NCBI GenBank assembly: GCA_013407085.1
Contig: JACCGJ010000247.1
Span: 25,358-89,357, forward strand
Reading direction: 5' to 3'
DNA length: 64,000 nucleotides
Origin: Atriophallophorus winterbourni
Lineage: Eukaryota > Platyhelminthes > Trematoda > Plagiorchiida > Microphallidae
Shown: one piece after another, positions 32,894 to 43,204 of the stretch
How positions within the stretch are numbered: the first letter of the stretch is position 1
Layout: each line of letters begins with the position of its first letter
Position numbers and translations under genes: made by a program
The notes under the pieces: generated by a model
What the model was told of the DNA's origin: nothing
Databases searched by the model: none
Seen by the model: the letters and a program-made list of their open reading frames with translations, nothing else

Positions 32894-34908
32894 GGCTAAA
32901 ATTATTCTCACTAACGTTCTGACACCTGATTGGTCGGTTATTTGATTGGCTAAAATTATTCATTCTGGGTCAAATAAAACTCCTCGCAAGTGATCAGGGA
33001 TCACTTTGGTAATAATGAGCGCTAACGATATCACTGAGCTTTTTCAGCATACTATTGGTAACCGGTTGTTCGAAAGTCTCGAGGAATTGAACCACATACT
33101 GGCAGAATTCACTCGAGTTTCCGGAACCCACTATTCCAAACGATCTTCGAAAAGAAATTCAGCGGGCGAGCTGACATTCATGAAATATGAGTGTCAACGA
33201 AAAGGATCCGTACAGAGGCCTACACTTGGAATTCGTCGTCGAACTTCCACCGCAACCAATTGCGAAGCTTTTTTCAACATTGGTCGCCATGGCGTGCAAT
33301 TTCGGATTACTACTAGTAACATGGTCCATAACCATGAATTAGTAACTGGTGAAGCCGGATCGTGGCACTCCCGAAACAGACGACTCACTCATTCGGAACT
33401 GCATGCCATTCAGCCGTTGCTTGAAAGCGGGGCCTCGTCGTACAATATTCGGTATTATGTGAAGGCTCGGTTCCAGAAGAATCTTACTGGCTGGGATGTT
33501 GTGAATATGCGTCGTCGAGTTCTGGCAGGACGAAACAATCCAGGTAATGGTTGTTGAAATGCAATTAAAATGAAATATTAATTAGTGAATATACTTATAA
33601 TAATCCATTTTCATAGCCTATATTCGTCGCATGGAAGCTGAACTGAACGTCGATGGAAAGGCAAGGGTACTGCTGGACGAAACAGACAGGATGACGCATT
33701 TCGTGTTCTGTACAAAGGAGATGCTAAGTTTGTTTAATCGTTTTTCCGATTTTATTCTCATCGATGGTACCTTCCGTACCAATCGTGAGAAATATTTCCT
33801 TTATCAATTGATGATCGTGGATGGCTGCCGGAAGAGTCTTCCTGTAGCAATAGGTTTTCTGTGGCGGGAGACAGCACAGGATATCCGGACGTTCCTACTT
33901 ACCTTTGTTGAATTCGTCGGTGATAGGGACGCCGTTCGTATTATTATGTCCGATGGAGCCCCTGCGATAGCGAATGCAGTTGAAGACGTTTTTCCCAACG
34001 CTTCGCATTTGCTTTGCCGAGTGCACATTATTCGGAATGTCACTCGTCGTAACCCCCAGAGGGAGGCTCTTAAATGGGTGTACGTAGCAATGAGTACCAG
34101 GAGTTTATGGCGATACGCCTTTGCGTTAATCAATGTGCAAAGAGCGGATCCCGTGTTCTTTTCATACTTCAAAGGGCAATACTGTGGCAGCTCCCGTAAG
34201 TGGGCAAATGCTCGCCGTCCTAAGGTAGCTACTTACGGTATTGGGGACACGAACATGGTAGAGGCGATGCACAAATGTGTAAAAATGAATCGCCTTAGTG
34301 GTAGGATCGCTATATGGGAGGCCATTCGGATATCCCAAATCGGTGTTGGGTATCTTATCTGGCACCGACAACGCGAAATTTTGTCGAATAGCAAGAGGCG
34401 GGTTCGCGTCCCCAACCACTCGGAATTAGATTCCCTGTGCGATCTTCTTATGCCATACGCCGTAGACCTCATATCCGCAAACGTAACTGCTTCCACAGTT
34501 ACTATAGTAGGCTCAACGGAAATTATGGTTCTTGTTAGGGACTCGCGGGTTTGGGAGGTGTGCTGCTTAAACTGGAAGTGCACATGTACATTTTTCGTTG
34601 ATCAATGTTTGCCATGTAGGCACGTGCTTGCTGCGGCAATATTGAAAAACTTTGATGTGTCGTCACTCCCGCTTTCCAAGCGCTGGTTAAGGAGTACTAA
34701 TGACGTAATGCCAGTAGAATTTTCTTCTGCGGACGTTCTTAGGCGAACTAATCGCGTGTTTTCATCTGGTCAATCTTACGCAGAAGATTTAATAAATCGT
34801 TTGCGCCGCAAATTAGAGCCACCATACTTCAATATATTCATGCGTTGTATCAATAACTTCTTAAATACGACTGGTCCTTGTCCAATGCCTCCGTTCAATT
34901 TAACATTA
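32894..34908 (+). repeat. Left arm (giant TIR) of MULE
   Basis: 2015 bp, the reverse complement of 35207-37221. The motif GGCTAAAATTATTC is at the terminus (32894-32907) and again at 32948-32961, a likely subterminal transposase-binding repeat. Confidence 0.92.
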
Positions 34909-35163
34909 GACCTTGACAATATGCCACTCGCGTCCCTACGTTATGACACTCTTCCAGTGGAAACATTATTGAATATAGAGCCCAGCGACGTCAACAGTCA
35001 GATATCGTCTCCGGTAGCCAGTTACGACGAAGAAGCAACGATTCCCGCTGTGGAAGGCAACGTTGTTCGGGTATTAGGCGTTCACGATGGCCGGATCAAC
35101 GATCGTGGACGGGCAGCTTCTTCTCACAACCAATCCCATCCACCTCTCGACTACCTCCAGTAG
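33006..35163 (+). CDS. MULE transposase (MURA-like), left copy, apparently intact
   Basis: Two exons, 33006-33543 and 33617-35163, joined by a 73-bp GT-AG intron; the split codon becomes Ala and the frame continues, giving 694 residues. The N-terminus has a FAR1/WRKY-GCM1-like zinc finger (YECQRKG ... NCEAFF ... HNHELV). The catalytic core has ILIDGTFRTN (first Asp, about 229), IMSDGAPAIANAV (second Asp, about 292), CRVH, and NMVEAMHKCVKMNR (Glu, about 395). A SWIM zinc finger follows (CTCTFFVDQCLPCRH). The enzyme would cut and paste elements with matching ends. The last ~85 residues lie in the spacer and are poorly conserved; a short +1 frame after the stop continues with a CGQC motif, so the original protein may have been longer. 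Confidence 0.9.
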
Positions 35164-35206
35164 ATCTGGATGAGTTCTTAGGCCACGATCAAGTATGTGG
35201 TCAGTG
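34909..35206 (+). other. Single-copy spacer at centre of the MULE palindrome
   Basis: Holds the 3' coding end of the left transposase up to TAG at 35161-35163 and about 40 bp more. It would be the loop of a very long hairpin in transcripts or single-stranded DNA. Confidence 0.85.
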
Positions 35207-37221
35207 TAATGTTAAATTGAACGGAGGCATTGGACAAGGACCAGTCGTATTTAAGAAGTTATTGATACAACGCATGAATATATTGAAGTATGGTGGCTCT
35301 AATTTGCGGCGCAAACGATTTATTAAATCTTCTGCGTAAGATGACCAGATGAAAACACGCGATTAGTTCGCCTAAGAACGTCCGCAGAAGAAAATTCTAC
35401 TGGCATTACGTCATTAGTACTCCTTAACCAGCGCTTGGAAAGCGGGAGTGACGACACATCAAAGTTTTTCAATATTGCCGCAGCAAGCACGTGCCTACAT
35501 GGCAAACATTGATCAACGAAAAAGGTACATGTGCACTTCCAATTTAAGCAGCACACCCGCCAAACCCGCGAGTCCCTAACAAGAACCATAATTTCCGTTG
35601 AGCCTACTATAGTAACTCTTGAAGCAGTTACGTTTGCGGATATGAGGTCTACGGCGTATGGCATAAGAAGATCGCACAGGGAATCTAATTCCGAGTGGTT
35701 GGGGACGCGAACCCGCCTCTTGCTATTCGACAAAATTTCGCGTTGTCGGTGCCAGATAAGATACCCAACACCGATTTGGGATATCCGAATGGCCTCCCAT
35801 ATAGCGATCCTACCACTAAGGCGATTCATTTTTACACATTTGTGCATCGCCTCTACCATGTTCGTGTCCCCAATACCGTAAGTAGCTACCTTAGGACGGC
35901 GAGCATTTGCCCACTTACGGGAGCTGCCACAGTATTGCCCTTTGAAGTATGAAAAGAACACGGGATCCGCTCTTTGCACATTGATTAACGCAAAGGCGTA
36001 TCGCCATAAACTCCTGGTACTCATTGCTACGTACACCCATTTAAGAGCCTCCCTCTGGGGGTTACGACGAGTGACATTCCGAATAATGTGCACTCGGCAA
36101 AGCAAATGCGAAGCGTTGGGAAAAACGTCTTCAACTGCATTCGCTATCGCAGGGGCTCCATCGGACATAATAATACGAACGGCGTCCCTATCACCGACGA
36201 ATTCAACAAAGGTAAGTAGGAACGTCCGGATATCCTGTGCTGTCTCCCGCCACAGAAAACCTATTGCTACAGGAAGACTCTTCCGGCAGCCATCCACGAT
36301 CATCAATTGATAAAGGAAATATTTCTCACGATTGGTACGGAAGGTACCATCGATGAGAATAAAATCGGAAAAACGATTAAACAAACTTAGCATCTCCTTT
36401 GTACAGAACACGAAATGCGTCATCCTGTCTGTTTCGTCCAGCAGTACCCTTGTCTTTCCATCGACGTTCAGTTCAGCTTCCATGCGACGAATATAGGCTA
36501 TGAAAAATGGATTATTATAAGTATATTCACTAATTAATATTTCATTTTAATTGCATTTCAAAAACCATTACCTGGATTGTTTCGTCCTGCCAGAACTCGA
36601 CGACGCATATTCACAACATCCCAGCCAGTAAGATTCTTCTGGAACCGAGCCTTCACATAATACCGAATATTGAACGACGAGGCCCCGCTTTCAAGCAACG
36701 GCTGAATGGCATGCAGTTCCGAATGAGTGAGTCGTCTGTTTCGGGAGTGCCACGATCCGGCTTCACCAGTTACTAATTCATGGTTATGGACCATGTTACT
36801 AGTAGTAATCCGAAATTGCACGCCATGGCGACCAATGTTTAAAAAAGCTTCGCAATTGGTTGCGGTGGAAGTTCGACGACGAATTCCAAGTGTAGGCCTC
36901 TGTACGGATCCTTTTCGTTGACACTCATATTTCATGAATGTCAGCTCGCCCGCTGAATTTCTTTTCGAAGATCGTTTGGAATAGTGGGTTCCGGAAACTC
37001 GAGTGAATTCTGCCAGCATGTGGTTCAATTCCTCGAGACTTTCGAACAACCGGTTACCAATAGTATGCTGAAAAAGCTCAGTGATATCGTTAGCGCTCAT
37101 TATTACCAAAGTGATCCCTGATCACTTGCGAGGGGTTTTATTTGACCCAGAATGAATAATTTCAGCCAATCAAATAACCGACCAATCAGATGTCAGAACG
37201 TTAGTGAGAATAATTTTAGCC
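35207..37221 (-). repeat. Right arm (giant TIR) of MULE
   Basis: Inverted copy of 32894-34908 and equal in length: one extra T in the intron is offset by one deleted base in the coding part. Confidence 0.92.
35323..37109 (-). pseudogene. MULE transposase, right copy, frameshifted and truncated
   Basis: Minus strand, exon 1 at 37109-36572 and exon 2 from 36497, with a 74-bp intron (36571-36498). It is the same as the left copy except for six amino-acid differences I could count (for example Ile/Met, Phe/Leu, Tyr/Phe, Ala/Thr, Thr/Arg, Glu/Arg). One missing A near 35340 (GGTCATCTTACG versus GGTCAATCTTACG) shifts the frame just after VFSSG, so it stops at 35323. The catalytic triad and SWIM residues are upstream and intact, so a shortened protein could still form. 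Confidence 0.88.
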
Positions 37222-37230
37222 ATTCTTGAG
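37222..37230 (+). repeat. Right target-site duplication of MULE
   Basis: ATTCTTGAG, a perfect copy of 32885-32893. Confidence 0.9.
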
Positions 37231-37334
37231 TAAGTCTTATACGCTATCCTAAAATGAGCATGCTGACTTCTCCGTCGCTAAAATTTGTGCGAATTGTAGA
37301 TACTCAAAAATTGTCTGTTTCCTGGTATATCATC

Positions 37335-37545
37335 ATGAAGCACACGTCTGGAGTCACACAAAGTGCGAAGCAATATCAAGCCGGAAAAGCAGGTAAGCAA
37401 ACGCGTGAAAAAGGGAAAGCAGGCAAGCGGAATATGCAAGAGCAAATGCGCAAAAAGCAGCTGGTTTTCGTAGTTTCACTACATGCGATTTTGTGATTTT
37501 ATTATAAAATAACACCGGATTAAAAAAATTATGACACATAATAAA
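37335..37545 (+). repeat. Dispersed repeat shared with 25675-25885
   Basis: Same block order as the 25.7-kb copy, with an additional GGGAAAGCAGGCAAGCGG segment. Confidence 0.5.
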
Positions 37546-37789
37546 TCTAATAAATAAATAATGAATAAATAAAATAAAAATACAGGCTGATTTTATCGCT
37601 AGCGTAATTAATCAGCAAAAATATCAATAATACAGTAAAATAGTTGTTATATTCTACAGCAAGCTCAAGGAATGACGAAAATTCGTACTTATCGTTTATC
37701 AAGGCGTGGGAAATACAACCAAATTGAACGTACCGCGCAAGTTCAAGTTCAGTAGTCAGATCAAGTTCAAGTACTAGTTGCACCTGGCT

Positions 37790-38160
37790 GAAAGTGGCTA
37801 AAAGCCAATCACGCGGCCAGATTTTCTTTGACGGTATGCGGTTGAGTACCCGGCAATTCGATATCGAGTATACGGTTCGTACTTTTCCCACGTTCTTGTT
37901 TCCGAATATCTGGAAAGTAAGGTAGTATCAGTATCAGTATCACAGGTCGATAGTCGACCAAGTCGAAACGAGTGCCCAGATTCTTTCGGAGGTGTGCTTG
38001 AAAACACCCACCACTACCAGGATTGATTCGTAAGTAACACGGGCGTGTGTAACTGTGAATGGAAGATGGGAGATGTCTCATCACCGAAAGGTGAGAGAGT
38101 TATGCATGTTGCATGTCCAATCGAATGAAAAGACGATGGACAGCAGTTTATTTCCACAAA
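37790..38160 (-). repeat. Repeat with blocks Y then X (permuted relative to 47.9-48.3 kb)
   Basis: Minus strand: block Y (38160-37920, including CTGTCCATCGTCTTTTCATT, TCTCTCACCTTTCGGTGATG, and ACCTGTGATACTGATACTGA), then block X (37870-37790, CGGGTACTCAACCGCATA ... GTGATTGGCTTTTAGCCACT). Coding potential is weak. Confidence 0.5.
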
Positions 38161-39937
38161 TGCGAAAAAATGAAAAAGAAACTCTTTTTGTGTTTCAAAA
38201 TGTTTTTCGAATATTTTTGTGTTTTTTGATCATAAAAATGAGGGATTTAGTCTTAAGGGTAATGCTCCGGGAAGAGCACCTGCCACCGTTCGTCCAGCCC
38301 ATGTTTGAACGCAATTACTGAAGTTGCCAAGATTAGTTCTGCGGGAAGTGAGTTCCACGCGTTCACTATACGGATGCTAAAGAAGTGCGTTCTGGATTCG
38401 AGCCTGGTGTGCTGTTTACTTAGCTTAAAACTGTGCCCTCGTGTACCAACCAAAAGAGAGAACCGAAAGAAGTCATCGAATTCGAGACAACTTAGTCCTT
38501 TGACAACCTTAAAGGTCTCTATAAGATCCCCCTAAGTTGCCTCCTCCTAAGTGAGAAAAGTCCTAGTGCTAATAGACGATTTTCATAATTGGTGTATGCT
38601 AACCCCTCGATCATGCGAGTGGCCAGCTTCTGTACCTTTTCTAGCTGCACTATATCCTTCTGGTAATACGGCTTCCAAGCCTGGATACAGTATTCTAAAT
38701 GTGGCCTTACTATTGCCTTGTAGAGGGGCAATAGCACCTAAGCTTTTCTGCAAGTGAGGGCTGAACGTAGTCAAAAGAGTTCCTTCTGGCCCATTGAGCT
38801 GCATCAGCACATTGATCGGCCCACTTAAAGTTTTCGGAGACTACGATTCCTAGGTCCTTAGTAGACTTTACCCTACGGAACTCCGTGTGAGCTGAGGGCG
38901 TAGATACAATCATGTTGCCTGCCAGTGTATAGAGCAATCGACTCTTATCTCAGTTAAGGGGAAGGTCCCACTTACCCGCCCATGCTGTTACAGCTTCCAC
39001 GTCACTTATCAGATCGGAGTTATCCGACCTACCGAGAATTTTAACGTCGTCAGCAAACATATAACACGGTGAGCGCAGTTGGTTTGCTAGATCATCAATG
39101 AAGATCAGGAACAGCAACGGCCCCAAGACTGAGCCCTGGTGAACCCCATTCGTTACATGCGCACTGGCGAAGTAAGTATCATCTACCCTGACAGTAAAGG
39201 AGCGGTCGCTGAGGAATGCTCGAATCCAGGCCAGAAGTTTCCCTGATACTCCTATGGCTGAGAGTGTGAGAAGCAAGTGCCTATGATTGACTGAATCAAA
39301 AGCCTCACTAAAGTCGAGGTAGAAGACTTCTACAGCTAAGCCATCATCCATCCTCTTAGTAAGCTCGTTTAGAAAGCTCAACAAATTTGTCAGACATGAC
39401 CTACTTTCAGGAAGCCGTGTTATGCGCTATTCAAAAGAGAGTGTTTGTTTAGATATCCACATATTTTGTGGCGGATCAATCTTTCCATAACCTTACATAG
39501 TACCCTAGTGAGGCTAACCGGGTGGTAATTTTTGACCGCCGAGGAAGCTCCTTCCTTATGGATAGGCACTACAACGTCTGTTCTCCGGTCCAAAGGAAGG
39601 GTACCCTGACTGAGGGATGATGTGAAAAGTTCTGTGATCGGCACAGCTAATATAGGCGCTAGCAGTCTGATCATTCGTAGATGGATGCTATCGGGCCCTG
39701 CCAACTTGTTTTAAGCAAGGCTGGACAATATAGTCTGAACATTGTGTACCTCGAATGTAAGGTCAGTAAGAAGGGGGCGATCAGCGAGTACACATTGAAG
39801 TGATGGCGCAGAGGCGTTCGAGTTATAATCTCGGCGTTGTACGCCTTGAAAACGGAAGGAAAACAATTGAGCCTTTCCAGTGCAATGACCGCTGAGCTAT
39901 CGTCTCTTCTCAAGGTACCTACACCTTTGCGAGTTCG

Positions 39938-40232
39938 AGGATAAATCCTCATTTGCAAATTGAAATATCGCTTTTAATGTGGGGACTAAGCTAAGTCCCA
40001 CAAGTGATGCATTGCAGCACCGGTAACTGTTTGGAATATTCTTCAACATTCCAATAACAACACGATGGTTAATTTTTGATTTAAGCCAGATTTACATTAA
40101 TAGGTAGTATATGACGTTCGAAAAGCAGGACAGAAGCACACAACCGGTTTCGCGGTTATTGCCGCTCATCAGGTATGTGTATCCGTGACCTGACATTCGA
40201 ACGCCGATCTGACTTTGTGCTAAACCCAATTA
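39938..40232 (-). mobile_element. tRNA-like SINE carrying a hammerhead ribozyme, inserted in the LINE
   Basis: About 295 bp lie between two copies of TTTGCGAGTTCG (39926-39937 and 40233-40244), a 12-bp duplication typical of target-primed insertion. On the minus strand, near the 5' end, TAGCACAAAGTCAG resembles a pol III A box and GCGTTCGAATGTC resembles a B box. A hammerhead ribozyme follows about 30 bp later. The layout matches the schistosome Sm-alpha type of ribozyme-bearing SINE. The 3' half has no match in the window. Confidence 0.72.
40136..40178 (-). ncRNA. Hammerhead ribozyme, canonical core, in SINE
   Basis: Minus strand: stem I 5' strand ACATAC; CTGATGA (40172-40166); stem II GCGG / CCGC with a CAATAA loop; GAA, then palindromic ACCGGT (40048-43 of the local line, i.e. 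40148-40143), the cleavage-site U, and GTGTG, which pairs with the 5' strand over five pairs including one G-U. All invariant nucleotides are present, so self-cleavage (as dimer through ACCGGT) is plausible. Confidence 0.8.
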
Positions 40233-41206
40233 TTTGCGAGTTCGCCTCTATTTTGCGTCGCGGTGACGTACGCTACGGGAAACTGAGGTTGACCACCATT
40301 AAGGTTTACCTTTTTGCGAACGGGTAAGAGAGGAGCCAATCGATCTTGAAGTTGAAGGATGTTTTCCTTGATCTGCCATCACATCCCATCCACATGGTCA
40401 ATCTTTTGCCATGGGAGTAGCGCTGCTGCCTGTAATAGGGAAGCAGGGTCGATCCTATGGAAGCTTGGAGACATCTTAAGTGGGGGTTTACCAAATGACA
40501 GAAGTAACTCGCAGGCTAACACTACGTGGTCGCTTTTTCCTAGTGGTGGCAGTAAGACCAAATTTTGTATACTGCTTCCAGAAGTTGAAATAACTAGGTC
40601 AAGAATAGACGGAGACTGACCCTCTCGGAATCTAGTTGGTTCGTTTACGTTTTGGTAAAGTGCATGGGAGTGTAGCCAGTCTAGAAAATCGTTCGCGTCT
40701 CCTGGGCCATACGAGATTTGGTACTCCCGGTTTATTTCGGGTAGATTAAAGTCACCGAAGATTACAACACGTGGTGCTACGGCTAAAAGAGACGAGAGCT
40801 TAATTTGCAAAAGAGCATCTTCTTCCAAACTAGTGCTCGGACTACGGTAGACGCAGCTTACAACTAGACGCGTTCATCCATGCATGAGCAAGGCAGATAT
40901 TATCTGCACATTCGTTGTAGAAAGAGAAATACTTTTCTCAAAGGAAATAGCGTTATCAATAAAGAGCAACGCCCCTCCTGCTAGCATACCCAGAGGTCGA
41001 TCGCTTCTTACTGCGCTAAACCTATCCGTGATTAAAGCTGGTATGTGTTCATCATAAGACAACGATGATTCTGACACCCACAATTTTGTAGTGGGTGTCG
41101 TCAACTCTACAGAGGAGTTCAGCCCATTTATTTCTAATGCTACTAGCGTTTGTATAGAATAGAAGAGCACCATCATATGGGGCCAGACTCCCAGTGATAA
41201 AGCTGC

Positions 41207-41632
41207 CTAAGAGCTCCATGTCCTCGGGCGTAATGCCCGAGGCTGCTTCGCGTTTTTTGAAGGCTGAATTTTATCAAGAGATACAGCATTTGTTTTTGAA
41301 ACAGACGACAACTCCTGGCATCTAGTTTCATCTTCATGGTCTGAGTCACTACAACTCATCCACGATTCATCCGTCACGACTGTGGCGCTCTTCAATGTTG
41401 GAGTATAATTCTTCTGTGTTAGCGTCATCGCCACACAGTTGTCATTTTCTAAGTAACGCCTTGGGAGCGAATATGGTGAGCAACGATTTACAGCTAACTT
41501 TGAATTTCTAGCTCTAATTGGGCTGGAAGTTTTAATGTGTGCCGGGGTGTCAGGTTGTACTTTGCATTTTCCCTCGGCGCAGTTAAGTTTCTCTGCTTTC
41601 GAAAGGAAGGTTGGGTTTCTCTTCACCGGCAC
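41207..41632 (-). pseudogene. ORF1-like frame of the CR1-like LINE
   Basis: 141 codons, rich in Lys, Ser and Thr, with a run of acidic residues (SCSDSDHEDE). No zinc knuckle or RNA-binding motif recognised. It sits just upstream of ORF2, and its TAG stop lies 13 nt inside the ORF2 start region (ATG at 41219-41217), as in LINEs that use stop-restart or frameshift coupling. Function as nucleic-acid-binding ORF1 is inferred from position only. Confidence 0.45.
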
Positions 41633-41699
41633 GGTGAGAGGTCAGCTATTCAGGAAACAATGCAATAATATGCGTGAACAATGTTTGGTGTATGAAATC

Positions 41700-41780
41700 A
41701 CTAGCCTAGTCAAGCAAAGCGAAACACAGTCATAGACTGCATGTCGACTAATTTGCTGTCAGGTTGCCCAGGCATAGAAA
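41700..41780 (+). repeat. Dispersed ~80-bp repeat, copy 4
   Basis: Contains ACACAGTCATAGACTGCATG and TGCTGTCAGGTTGCCCAGGC, as in copies 1-3. An A/T-rich tract with long T runs follows. Confidence 0.5.
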
Positions 41781-41829
41781 GGTATGATAAAAATGTAAAA
41801 ATACGTTTTTTTTGTTTTTTTTAAAGTTT

Positions 41830-43180
41830 TTTATTAGACAGTGTGCGGAAATATGATAGACCATTTAACTTCTAATTCCGTTGTAAAGCTCAACACATTT
41901 GGGAGGTTTACCATACAATCTGAGAGCTTCTTCCATAAGTAAACCACACAGTTGCTGAAAAATTGCTCAGCAACCTGGGCCTACTCTTAAGAAGTTTCAT
42001 AGAATTACCCCTTGTAGCTGCTTTAGGGGCAAGTTTAAGGATTTCAGTAATATTATTACCCGTAAGACCCAAAAGAATCTTGAAAGCTTTCATTAGGTCA
42101 CCTTGCAGCCACCGTCGCTTCAGTGAGAACAAACGGAGGTCCTTGAGTCTAGCCTCATAGGTTTTACCTGTCTGACCCTCAATCATCCTAGTCGCAAGGC
42201 GCTGGACCCTTTCGAGACATGCTATATCTTTTTTTAAGTACGGTGCCCAGGATTGAACGCATTATTCTAAGTGAGGCCGCACGACTACTTTGTACAAGGG
42301 AATGAAGATTGAAGGTTTTCGGTAAGATAACGCTGAGCGAAATCTGAACAATTTTCTGCAAGCATTGTTTGCAGCTTCGGCACATTGAGTTGCACATTTG
42401 AAATCGCGTGTTATAGTGATTCTGAGATCCTTCACTTTCTGAGCAGCGGCTATTCTCTTAGTTCATTCACCGACTTCTAGTTGGGTTGTCGCTAAATCAG
42501 TTGTCAGAAGTCAGTTCTTCCCCAAGTTTAGTGGCAAGTCCCAGGTCTTTGTCCACTCGATTACTTTTTCTAATGATAAGAGATAAGCGTATCTCTACTA
42601 TCGGTTCCTAGTATCTTAACATCATCAGAAAACCGGAAGCAGCGTGAACTTAAGGACTCTGCCAGGTCGTTTACAAAAATAAGAAAAAGTAATGGACCAA
42701 GCACCGAGCCTTGAGGCACTCCACTGAGAATCAGTGATTCCTCCGAGCACACACCCGCAGTTCTAACATAGTTAGTGCGGTTAGTTAGGAAGCTGTTTAA
42801 CCATCGATGTAGGTTACCTGTGACGCGACACATACTTACTTTGTGCAGAAGGTACCTATGGTTCACTGAGTCAAATGCCTTTTGTAAATCAACATAGCAG
42901 ACTTCGACGTAATGTCACTTCGTCAAGAAAGCTTAGAAGATTGGTTAGGCAGGACCTTCCTTTCCAGAATCCGTGCTGGGCATCGGATAGTGAAGAATTG
43001 GCTACCAAATGTTTACATACCTGGTGCCGAATGATTTTTCCCAAGAACTTTCAAAGAATGCTTGTCAGGGTTACTGGCCTGTAGTTGCGTACATCCGAAA
43101 TAGGACCCATTTTGTATATGGCTATTACCGCCGCCCGCTTCCAATCATCCGGTAGTATACCTTGGAGTAAGGTAGCTTCG
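41830..43180 (-). mobile_element. Second CR1-like LINE, RT and C-terminus, broken
   Basis: Minus frames: RT with [40 protein letters not shown], and CFRFSDDVKILG (42866-42570), where FADD is FSDD. The C-terminal pieces contain ARLKDLRLFSLKRRWLQGDL (42186-41908). It is 5'-truncated near 43180 and frameshifted. It is related to but distinct from the neighbouring copy at 38-41 kb. Confidence 0.75.
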
Positions 43181-43204
43181 AAAAGATTTCTGATTCAATA
43201 TATT

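Larger units (their letters stand above)
32894..37221. mobile_element. Complete palindromic Mutator-like (MULE) transposon
   Basis: A 4328-bp element. Left arm 32894-34908 and right arm 35207-37221 are each 2015 bp, inverted and nearly identical, with a 298-bp spacer (34909-35206). The ends are GGCTAAAATTATTC... and its reverse complement, and flanking ATTCTTGAG is duplicated. Each arm carries a transposase gene starting 112 bp from the terminus. The left gene continues through the spacer, and the right is cut by the palindrome centre and a 1-bp deletion. Thus nearly the whole gene has become terminal inverted repeat. Host genes do not overlap it. Near identity of the arms means a recent event. 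Confidence 0.92.
38250..41632 (-). mobile_element. CR1-like LINE with ORF1, endonuclease and RT, broken, interrupted by a SINE
   Basis: Order on the minus strand: a 141-codon ORF1-like frame, 41632-41207; ORF2 starting at 41219 (MELLGSFITGSLAPYDGALL), with frame breaks; endonuclease (41176-40874 and 40828-40379, with VVIFGDFNLPEINRE and SPSILDLVISTS); a ~295-bp SINE insertion at 39938-40232; and RT (39704-39420, VKNYHPVSLTRVLCKVMERL; 39384-38950, AFDSVNHRH, HQGSVLGPLLFLIF, YMFADDVKIL). The C-terminal region (38937-38253) ends in NAWNSLPAELI. The catalytic FADD is present, but several frameshifts make the copy dead. ORF1 and ORF2 overlap by 13 nt. Confidence 0.82.

Noticed and set aside
33804..34583. 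Long minus-strand frames across the left MULE gene (and mirror frames at 35531-36310)
   Set aside because: They are antisense shadows of the transposase gene. The sense frame has the DDE and SWIM motifs.
32885..37230. Assembly artefact as explanation of the palindrome
   Set aside because: The arms differ at several bases and by two indels, the spacer is single copy, and a perfect 9-bp duplication flanks the whole. Read support is still needed to be certain.
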